This document shows positions 30,206 through 38,683 of a DNA stretch of 38,683 nt, one piece after another (the stretch's first letter is position 1; the number at the start of each line of letters is the position of its first letter). The notes under the pieces were generated by a model that worked only from the letters and a program-made list of their open reading frames with translations, made no database searches and had not been told where the DNA came from. A program made the position numbers and the translations under genes. Origin of the DNA: an uncultured Rivibacter sp. (lineage in GTDB: Bacteria > Pseudomonadota > Gammaproteobacteria > Burkholderiales > Burkholderiaceae); assembly GCA_946480925.1 (NCBI GenBank), contig CAMLLU010000054.1, positions 1 through 38,683 on the forward strand, written 5' to 3'.

Positions 30206-32530
30206 ATGCGTGATCTGATGAGGTTGGCCGCGTGGGCGGCGATAGGCCCGTGTTCACTCTGGGTCGCCACACCGGCAATGGCGGCAGGCTCCGGCAGCGA
30301 TCCTGTCTCCACGATCGTCGGTGCGGATGGGCGCTGCCTTGGGGTCAACGGCTCGACCACAGCGTCAGGCGCCGCATTGCAGGGTCAAACCTGCAACGGC
30401 ACCGCCTTCCAGAACTGGCGGTTCGTCAAGGACGCCTCGGGCGACTACCAGCTGATCAACGCCGGTAGCGGGCTCTGCCTGGATATCCCTGGCGCTTCGA
30501 CCGCTTCGGGTACGGCCCTCCAGCAGTGGGGCTGCAGCAGTGGCGCAGCGTGGCAGAAATGGCACTTCAATGCCGACGGCCACGGCCGCTACTACATCAC
30601 CTCCAAGGCCAGCGGTCTGGCCATCGACGCAGACATCTACAGCCGCACGGGAGCCATCATCCAGTGGGCCTATGGCGGAACGTCCAACCAGTTGTGGACA
30701 TCTCCGTCGGTCAACCTCGCCGCCACCGGGCCGGCGAACAATTCGGTGATCACCCTCAAGTCGGTACGTGACGGCAGTTGCCTCGGCGTGAAGGGCTCCA
30801 GTGTCGAGAGCGGCGCCAAGGTGAAGGTGCAAGCGTGCAGCCGCTCGGGCTCGGTATTCCAGCAATGGAAGACGGTCAAGGACGGCACCGGCGACTATCA
30901 ACTCGTCAACGTCGGCAGCGGGCTCTGCCTGGACATGCCGGGCGCCTCGACGGTGCCGGGCACATCCGTCCAGCAATGGGGTTGCGGCGGCGCAGCGTGG
31001 CAGAAATGGCAATTCAATGCCGACGGTCGCGGCAACTACTACATCACCTCGAAGGTCAGCGGCCTGGCCCTCGACGAAGACATCAACAGCACCGCGGGCA
31101 ACGTCATCCAGTGGAAGTACAGCGGAACGGCCAACCAGCAGTGGATCGCAACGAGCTCATCCAGCCCTGGGGCACCGGGTGCCGGGGCGACCGGTGGTAC
31201 GGGTAGCACCGCGGGCAACGGCACCGCGTCAGGCGCAGCAAGCTCGGGGGGGGCTGCCGGTACAGGGGCCGGCGGCACGGGTGACGCCGCGGACAAGGGC
31301 AGTACACAAAGCACTGCAAGCTTGGCCAGCCCTGTCGGGTTCGGTGCCGGAACGACCGGTGGTGCCGGCGGCTCCGTGGTCACCGTCACCAAGCCGGATC
31401 AGCTCGCATCGGCCCTGTGCGCGACGACCAGCAACGACGGCTACTGCACGGACACCACGCCAAAGGTGATCCGCATTTCAGGCCTGCTCGATTTCCGCGG
31501 CAAGAGCGGCACCACGACGGCTTCGGCCTGCATCTATTCCGACCGCAGCTGCTCCGCCAACGGAAAGTCGGAACGGATCCTGAACTACACGGAGTATTGC
31601 AAGGGCAGGCAGACCGCCCCCATCACCTTCGACACTGCGGGCGGTTATGCGCACGCGCTGGTGGTCGGCTCCAACAAGACGGTGATCGGCGTGGGTGCGG
31701 GCTCTGGAATCGTCGGCAAGGGCCTCGCGATCAAGGGCGGAGTGTCGAACATCATCGTGCGCAACCTGTCGTTCACCGACATCAACGACGGCATCGTCTG
31801 GGCCGGTGATGCCATCACCATCGACAACGCCAGCAAGATCTGGATCGACCACAACTACTTCGCCCGCATCGCCCGCCAGATGCTCGTGACCGGCTGGGGC
31901 ACGGCGCGCAACGTGACGATCTCCGGCAACCACTTCGACGGCACGACGGAGTACGGGCACTTCTGCAACGGCAGGAGCTACTGGGTCATGCTGCTCAACG
32001 GCGAAGAGCAGACCATCACGATCGTGGGCAATCGCATCCACAACACCTCCGGCCGCTCGCCCGAGCTGGGCAAGCCCGACGGCAAGCAGGGCGGCGTGAT
32101 CCACCTGGTGAACAACTACTACGACAACAACTATTGGCAGGGCGGGCTGACCGGAACCAACAGCGTGGCGGCCCTGGTGGAGGGCAACTACTACGCCAAA
32201 GGCGACTCCCTCTTCCCGATCTTTGACAACACCCCCAACAAAACCGACACGAACTCGAACTGGAACTTCGCCCCCATCGCCGGCACGCTGGCCAGGGCCA
32301 ATGGCAGCTGCCTGTCGATACTGGGGCGCAACTGCGTTGCCAACGTCGACTACAACCTCACGGACAACAAGGACGCGTGGGGCAACCCCGTCTTCCTGCT
32401 GAACCCGGCCGCAATGTCGAGGATCCAGGGCTTCAGCGGCGCGGCCAACGGCATCAAGTCGGTAACGCCTGCCGATGCGTCGGCAGTACCGAACTGGACG
32501 TTCGGTCCGCAAGCCAACATCGTGCAGTGA
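30206..32530 (+). CDS. Modular pectate lyase: two ricin-B lectin domains plus PL1 domain
   Basis: A 774-aa secreted protein. Signal peptide at about 1-27 (ending PAMA). Two ricin-type beta-trefoil (CBM13-like) modules follow at about 32-168 and 185-310, each with QxW-type repeats (FQNWRFV, WQKWHFN, NQLW; FQQWKTV, WQKWQFN, NQQW) and SGLCLD sites. A Gly/Ala/Ser/Thr linker (about 315-375) leads to a PL1 lyase domain (about 378-774) with GAGTTGGAGGSVVTV-like start, VGSNKTVIGVGAGSGIVGKG, the canonical IWIDHNYFARIARQM motif and NTSGRSPELG. GAGGGG is 6 nt before ATG 30206. Unlike the two neighbours it lacks a lipobox, so it should be released. The lectin pair probably targets wall galactose/xylan-type glycans. 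Confidence 0.92.
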   Translation: MRDLMRLAAWAAIGPCSLWVATPAMAAGSGSDPVSTIVGADGRCLGVNGSTTASGAALQGQTCNGTAFQNWRFVKDASGDYQLINAGSGLCLDIPGASTASGTALQQWGCSSGAAWQKWHFNADGHGRYYITSKASGLAIDADIYSRTGAIIQWAYGGTSNQLWTSPSVNLAATGPANNSVITLKSVRDGSCLGVKGSSVESGAKVKVQACSRSGSVFQQWKTVKDGTGDYQLVNVGSGLCLDMPGASTVPGTSVQQWGCGGAAWQKWQFNADGRGNYYITSKVSGLALDEDINSTAGNVIQWKYSGTANQQWIATSSSSPGAPGAGATGGTGSTAGNGTASGAASSGGAAGTGAGGTGDAADKGSTQSTASLASPVGFGAGTTGGAGGSVVTVTKPDQLASALCATTSNDGYCTDTTPKVIRISGLLDFRGKSGTTTASACIYSDRSCSANGKSERILNYTEYCKGRQTAPITFDTAGGYAHALVVGSNKTVIGVGAGSGIVGKGLAIKGGVSNIIVRNLSFTDINDGIVWAGDAITIDNASKIWIDHNYFARIARQMLVTGWGTARNVTISGNHFDGTTEYGHFCNGRSYWVMLLNGEEQTITIVGNRIHNTSGRSPELGKPDGKQGGVIHLVNNYYDNNYWQGGLTGTNSVAALVEGNYYAKGDSLFPIFDNTPNKTDTNSNWNFAPIAGTLARANGSCLSILGRNCVANVDYNLTDNKDAWGNPVFLLNPAAMSRIQGFSGAANGIKSVTPADASAVPNWTFGPQANIVQ

Positions 32531-32537
32531 TGGTTGC

Positions 32538-32562
32538 GGAGCGCGCCTGAACAGCGCGCTCC
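32538..32562 (+). terminator. Probable terminator hairpin after the modular lyase
   Basis: GGAGCGCGC (32538-32546), loop CTGAACA, GCGCGCTCC (32554-32562): a nine-bp perfect stem 8 nt after the stop. Only a short T-poor tail (TGTTGCC) follows, so termination strength is uncertain. Confidence 0.5.
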
Positions 32563-32613
32563 TGTTGCCGCGCAGCGCAGGAGCGATCGCTTCAGCTGCC
32601 GCGGCAAGGCAGG

Positions 32614-33627
32614 TCACTCGAGCTTGATGCCCGCTTCCCGGATGACGCGCGCATTGGTCTCGTGTTCATGCCGCACCAGCGCCATGAAGCCTTCCGGCGT
32701 CGAAGGGCTCACAACGTTGTCGAGTTGATGAAGGCGCTCCTGCAGCACCTTGTCGCCCAGCAGTTGATTGATCTCGGCATTCACCCGCGCAACGACCTCG
32801 CGCGGCGTACCGCCTGGCGCGAAGAAGCCGAATACCGAACCGAGGCTCGCATCGCGGTAGCCCAGCTCCGCCAGCGTGGGCACGCCCGGCAGATCACGCA
32901 GCCGCTGCGGTGCCGTCACGGCCAGGACCCGCAGCTTGCCTTGCTCGATGAAGCCCCTGAGTGCAGGGCTCGGGTTGGTGGTGAAGAGATCGAACTGCCC
33001 GCCGATGGCGTCGTTGAGCACCTGCCCGTTGCCCTTGTACGGGATGTGGTTGAAGCGGACTCCGGCCTTCAGGCTGATGAGCTCCACCATGAGATGCCCG
33101 AGGCTGCCCGCACCACTGGTGCCGATGCTCACCTGCCCCAGTCGCGCCTTCGCCTGCGCGATGGCCTCTGCGAAGGTCCGCGCGGCAAATGCCTGGGTGG
33201 CGACCACATACACCGGCGAATACATCACTTGCGCCACGGGCACGACGTCCTTGAGCGGTTCGTACGGCACGCGCTGCAGGTGCGGCGTCAGCGTCAGCGG
33301 GCTGATCGCCGCGAAAGCCAGCGTATGGCCGTCGGGCGCCGACTTCGCGACGAAGTCCATCCCGGTGGTCCCGGCTGCACCGGGGCGGTTTTCCACGACG
33401 ACGGGTTGCGCCAGGGATTTCTGAAGGCGCTCGCCCAGCAGGCGCACGACGGCGTCGCTGGTACCTCCGGGGGCGTAGGGCACGATGATGTGCAGCGGCC
33501 TGGTGGGCCACGATGCGCCTGCCGCTGCGGACGCTGCAGCTGGCGCCATGGCACCGAGGCCTGACAAGGCCATGCAGGAAGCCAGGCCGAGGGCATGACG
33601 AAGCAGGTCACGGCGGGATGAGTTCAT
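32614..33627 (-). CDS. Tripartite tricarboxylate (Bug-type) solute-binding protein
   Basis: A 337-aa Bug-family periplasmic receptor from ATG 33625-33627. The N-terminus NSSRRDLLRHALGLASCMAL has a Tat-like SRRxLL motif with a signal peptide ending ASA. Family blocks: WPTRPLHIIVPYAPGGTSDA, VVENRPGAAGTTGMDFVAKS, YKGNGQVLNDAIGGQFDLF and RDLPGVPTLAELGY. Bug proteins bind small carboxylates or aromatics and are very abundant in Comamonadaceae and Bordetella. ATG 33672 would add 15 residues; neither start has a good Shine-Dalgarno. It is divergent from the AraC-type regulator, which may control it. Confidence 0.9.
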   Translation of the reverse strand: MNSSRRDLLRHALGLASCMALSGLGAMAPAAASAAAGASWPTRPLHIIVPYAPGGTSDAVVRLLGERLQKSLAQPVVVENRPGAAGTTGMDFVAKSAPDGHTLAFAAISPLTLTPHLQRVPYEPLKDVVPVAQVMYSPVYVVATQAFAARTFAEAIAQAKARLGQVSIGTSGAGSLGHLMVELISLKAGVRFNHIPYKGNGQVLNDAIGGQFDLFTTNPSPALRGFIEQGKLRVLAVTAPQRLRDLPGVPTLAELGYRDASLGSVFGFFAPGGTPREVVARVNAEINQLLGDKVLQERLHQLDNVVSPSTPEGFMALVRHEHETNARVIREAGIKLE

Positions 33628-33817
33628 GTCTTCGATGGCGCGGTGAACAAAGGAAGGCGCATTGTTGTTCATGGCTACCCGCGTTCCAAACGCCTGCGGC
33701 CGAGAGAACGAACGCTCCTGCGTCTTTCTTGCCTGACGCACCAGGCGCCCGGACCGCGGCGGCACGACAAGCGTCGTTCGGATTACATTCGCGCCGGAAA
33801 AGCGCCTGGAGGTCCGC

Positions 33818-34789
33818 ATGCCTTTTCATCGACACCACAGCCCCGCGAAAGGCCGCACCGGGCAGCCCGGTTCACTGCACGCAGGCATGACCAGCCTCAT
33901 CGGGCGATGGACCGAGGGCCTGGAAGACTGCTCCACCCCGGTTCCGAATCTCGGCCTCTTCCGGCGTGAAACGCCCACGCAGCCCTGCGCCTGCCTGGTG
34001 GAGCCCAGCGTCGTGCTCGTCGTGCAGGGCGCCAAGCAGATGCTGATCGGCGAACACGCGTATGCGTACGACAGCGAGCACTTCCTGATCACCTCGCTCG
34101 ATCTTCCCGCCAGCTCACAGGTCATCGAAGCCAGCCAGGACAGGCCTTGCCTGGGGCTGGTGTTGAAGCTCGACCTGCGCGTCATGGCGGAGCTGATCGC
34201 ACAGGGCAGCCTGCCGTCGCCGAACGGTCGCGCCGTCGACACCGGCATGGGCATCGGCACGATCACACCGCAGATGCTGGAGCCGTTCAGCCGCCTGCTG
34301 GAGCTGCTCGACGAGCCCGGCGCCATCGAGATCCTGGCGCCGCTCATCCAGAGGGAGATCCACTACCGCCTGCTGATGAGCGACCAGGCCCCGCGCCTCT
34401 GGCAGATCGCTTCTGTAGGCAGCCAGAGCCACCGTGTCGCCAGGGCCATCGACTGGCTGAAGGTGAACTACGCCTTGCCGCTGCGCATCGATGAACTCGC
34501 CGCCCGCGCGCAGATGAGCGCATCGAGCCTGCATCACCACTTTCGCCAGCTCACGGCCATGAGCCCCCTGCAGTACCAGAAGTGGCTGAGGCTGAACGAG
34601 GCGAAGCGGTTGATGTTGAACGAGCGGCTGGACGCAGCGAGCGCCGCGTTCCAGGTCGGCTACGAGAGCCCGTCGCAGTTCAGCCGCGAATACAGCCGGC
34701 TCTTCGGCGCCCCGCCCAGGCGCGACATCGCGGAGCTGCTCCGCAAGGTCAACGCGCAAGAGCTCGCGCAAGGTGCGATGCCCGCCTGA
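33818..34789 (+). CDS. AraC-family transcriptional regulator
   Basis: A 323-aa regulator with an AraC N-terminal sensing domain (about 25-190; VEPSVVLVVQGAKQMLIGEH, YAYDSEHFLITSLDLPASSQ) and a C-terminal double helix-turn-helix (about 205-305; LRIDELAARAQMSASSLHHHF, AAFQVGYESPSQFSREYSRLFG, APPRRDI). This is the AraC_N/HTH_18 type often found next to oxidoreductase genes. GGAGG lies 5 nt before the ATG at 33818. Divergent from the Bug-type receptor and upstream of the cytochrome c/molybdenum hydroxylase genes on the same strand; it may regulate either. The ligand is unknown. Confidence 0.9.
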   Translation: MPFHRHHSPAKGRTGQPGSLHAGMTSLIGRWTEGLEDCSTPVPNLGLFRRETPTQPCACLVEPSVVLVVQGAKQMLIGEHAYAYDSEHFLITSLDLPASSQVIEASQDRPCLGLVLKLDLRVMAELIAQGSLPSPNGRAVDTGMGIGTITPQMLEPFSRLLELLDEPGAIEILAPLIQREIHYRLLMSDQAPRLWQIASVGSQSHRVARAIDWLKVNYALPLRIDELAARAQMSASSLHHHFRQLTAMSPLQYQKWLRLNEAKRLMLNERLDAASAAFQVGYESPSQFSREYSRLFGAPPRRDIAELLRKVNAQELAQGAMPA

Positions 34790-35144
34790 ACGCGGGCTGC
34801 CTGTTGCTTCGTTGCGTTGGCCGGTTCGGTGGCGGAAAGCGTCTGCAGCTGCACGTAGTCGGCATAGGCAGCGAGAAACATCCGTTGCCTGTTTTCCTGT
34901 GCAGCCGCGGCGCGGGCGGAGTCCGTGTCCGTGACCTTTCTTCCGGCCCGTCCGATCCAGCGCGATAGAACGATCCAGCGGATTCCTTGCCTGATCGCCC
35001 CCGCGAGCATGGAAGGCGGTGCGAAAGCATGCCCTTCCGGATCTGCCGCCGCAGGATCGGGCAAGAAATCCACTGGATCGTGCTAACGGGCCGACGGCGT
35101 GCCCCAGAAGAATGCGGCGCTGCGTCCTTGAAGAACAGAAAGCG
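34790..35144. other. Gap between AraC gene and cytochrome c gene
   Basis: 355 bp. I see no gene with a start signal and codon pattern like the neighbours; the minus-strand open frame here runs antisense into the regulator gene. It presumably holds the promoter of the cytochrome/oxidoreductase unit, but no clear -35/-10 or operator repeat stands out. Confidence 0.5.
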
Positions 35145-35465
35145 ATGAAGCCGATATCCCAACTCCTCGCGGCAGCAACCGCAGTGCTCGCCTGCACGGG
35201 CGTGCAAGCCAGCGAGGCACTCACCTCGAAGTACGCCTGCGTCGCGTGCCACCAGGCCGACAAGAGGCTGGTCGGGCCGTCCTGGAACGACATCTCGGCC
35301 GAGTATGCGAACGGCAAGAAGTCCGTCGCCCAGCTGGCCGATTCCATCAAGAAGGGCGGCATCGGGAAATGGGGCAACGTGCCGATGCCGCCGCAAGCTG
35401 CGTTGAGCGATGCCGACGCGAAGGCCCTGGCCAGCTGGCTGTTGACGCGCTCCGCCGGGAAGTAG
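35145..35465 (+). CDS. Small class I cytochrome c
   Basis: A 106-aa periplasmic c-type cytochrome. Signal peptide at about 1-22 ([16 protein letters not shown]). The heme site CVACH (about residues 32-36) is followed by the distal loop with [16 protein letters not shown], whose MPP methionine should be the sixth heme ligand, and a C-terminal helix ALASWLLT. It resembles cytochrome c551/552. Located 70 bp before the molybdenum hydroxylase genes, it is likely the electron acceptor for that enzyme. Confidence 0.92.
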   Translation: MKPISQLLAAATAVLACTGVQASEALTSKYACVACHQADKRLVGPSWNDISAEYANGKKSVAQLADSIKKGGIGKWGNVPMPPQAALSDADAKALASWLLTRSAGK

Positions 35466-35535
35466 CGCGCGGCAGTGCTGGCTGCACGAGCTGCCCGCAC
35501 GCAAGCTCCGACCACTCCACGATCCGAAAGTCCGC

Positions 35536-36002
35536 ATGACCACGCTGAAGATCAACGATCAGTCACGAACGACGAGCTCGCACGACGAGACACCCCTGCT
35601 GTGGGTGCTGCGTGACGAGCTGGGCATGACCGGCACGAAGTTCGGCTGCGGCATGGCCCTGTGCGGTGCCTGCACCGTGCACGTCGACGGCCAGGCCACG
35701 CGGTCCTGCATCACGCCCGCTTCCGTCGTGGCCGGCCGGTCGGTCCACACCATCGAACACATGGAGCACGATCGCGTGGGCCGGGTCGTGCAGCAAGCCT
35801 GGGTGGAGCTGAATGTCGCGCAGTGCGGCTACTGCCAGGCCGGGCAGATCATGGCGGCCGCGGCGCTTCTGAAAAGCACGCCCAAGCCGAACGAGCGCCA
35901 GATCGACGAGGCCATGACGGGCAACATCTGCCGATGCGGCACCTACCCGCGCATCCGCGCCGCCGTGCAGCTCGCGTCGCGCCGCCTTGCAGGAGCGAAG
36001 GC

Positions 36003-36006
<4 letters not shown>
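35536..36006 (+). CDS. iorA: [2Fe-2S] small subunit of isoquinoline 1-oxidoreductase-like molybdenum hydroxylase
   Basis: A 156-aa protein with two iron-sulfur clusters: an N-terminal plant-ferredoxin type (CGMALCGAC plus C in TRSCITP) and a C-terminal helical type ([16 protein letters not shown]). This is the IorA/XdhC-type small subunit of xanthine-oxidase family enzymes; it passes electrons from the molybdenum centre. It lacks a signal peptide, as usual, and would be co-exported with its Tat-bearing partner. Its stop overlaps the large-subunit start (ATGA at 36003). Confidence 0.93.
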
Positions 36007-38276
<2,270 letters not shown>

Positions 38277-38326
38277 GCCGGCGCGAGCCCGCGGGCGAAA
38301 AAACGACCGCGGGCACGGCGCCTTAC

Positions 38327-38683
38327 TCAAGCGCCCTGGGCTGCCGCACCTTCTGCATCCGACGCCCCACGCAGCGTCTGCGTCGGCGTCTCGTCGAAGC
38401 GCGAACGGTAGTTGTGGACCAGCGTGGAGCGGTTCTTGACGCCCCAGCGCGAAGCGATCTCCAGCACACCGGCACCACCGCCTTGTTCCTGCAGTTCCTG
38501 GTGGATGTTCTCCACGCGGCGCGTGCGGATGAGCTCTGCCGGCGTGACGCCCAGGTGGGCGCGGAAGGCCAGTTGCAGGGCACGCTCGGTCACGCCGATG
38601 TGCGCAGCCACCTGGCGCACCGAGAGGCTCTCGTCGGTGAGGTGCTCCATCATGTACTGGTAGGCGCGGCGATAGCGCAGCGG
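38327..38683 (-). CDS. AraC-family regulator, C-terminal part (truncated by window edge)
   Basis: The minus-strand frame is open to the right edge; the visible 118 residues carry an AraC/XylS DNA-binding domain: DESLSVRQVAAHIGVTERALQ, HLGVTPAELIRTRRVENIHQ and VLEIASRWGVKNRSTLVHNY. The coding start lies beyond the window; an internal ATG at 38651-38653 is not the true start. It ends convergent to the molybdenum hydroxylase genes, about 50 bp away. Confidence 0.88.
   Translation of the reverse strand, partial: PLRYRRAYQYMMEHLTDESLSVRQVAAHIGVTERALQLAFRAHLGVTPAELIRTRRVENIHQELQEQGGGAGVLEIASRWGVKNRSTLVHNYRSRFDETPTQTLRGASDAEGAAAQGA

Noticed and set aside
34660..35073. Minus-strand gene in the gap after the AraC regulator
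   Set aside because: It is antisense to the regulator's C-terminal coding region, has no ribosome site and no recognisable domain.
38287..38314. Bidirectional terminator between the molybdenum hydroxylase and the last AraC gene
   Set aside because: GCCCGCGG and CCGCGGGC can pair, but the A/T-run is in the loop instead of after the stem, so termination is not well supported.

Overview
The window is high-GC, gene-dense DNA that reads like a plant-associated beta-proteobacterium, most likely Comamonadaceae (Acidovorax/Xylophilus/Variovorax relatives). The reasons are a group-II (HrpX/HrpB-type) hrp type III secretion system (T3SS), perfect plant-inducible-promoter (PIP) boxes TTCGB-N15-TTCGB, a XopP/HLK-family effector, an HpaH-type lytic transglycosylase, harpins and three secreted pectate lyases. 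The genus is an inference.

Layout. (1) 1-1893: a separate minus-strand unit with its own PIP box, encoding the secretion ATPase HrcN followed by a gene that runs off the left edge and encodes 15-residue repeats, each carrying the plant EAR repression motif DLNxxP. (2) 1905-4559: a minus-strand cassette of a Glu/Asp-type periplasmic binding protein, an Asp/Glu racemase and a LysR regulator, with a perfect LysR-type operator upstream. (3) 4700-12534: a plus-strand effector block: a PIP box, a 616-aa tandem double Asp/Glu racemase, a CesT-type chaperone with a 1101-aa effector candidate, then a second PIP box and a XopP-family effector. (4) 12777-22041: one long minus-strand hrp operon from a PIP box at 22111-22135: a small acidic protein, HrcC, SctD, two small needle-chaperone-like proteins, a needle/pilin candidate, two harpin-like proteins, HrpB1, HrpB2, HrcJ, HrpB4 and HrcL. 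(5) 22209-23524: a divergent PIP-led unit with a small helical protein and HpaH.

(6) 23866-26513: a five-gene GTPase/roadblock cluster. (7) 26861-32530: three PL1 pectate lyases, two of them a tandem duplication that includes the terminator, the third fused to two ricin-type lectin domains. (8) 32614-38683: a Bug-type solute-binding protein, an AraC regulator, a cytochrome c, and an isoquinoline-1-oxidoreductase-like two-subunit molybdenum hydroxylase, ending in a truncated AraC-family gene.

How it fits together: an HrpX-type activator acting on five PIP boxes would co-induce the secretion machine, cell-wall-penetrating helpers and at least three effector units, while the pectate lyases, which have no PIP box, attack the plant wall. 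In other group-II hrp clusters the hrcL and hrcN equivalents are adjacent. Here they are about 11 kb apart, with the effector block and racemase cassette between them. The strongest candidates for undescribed biology are the DLNxxP-repeat protein at the left edge and the PIP-controlled tandem racemase that faces a racemase/amino-acid-binding-protein cassette.
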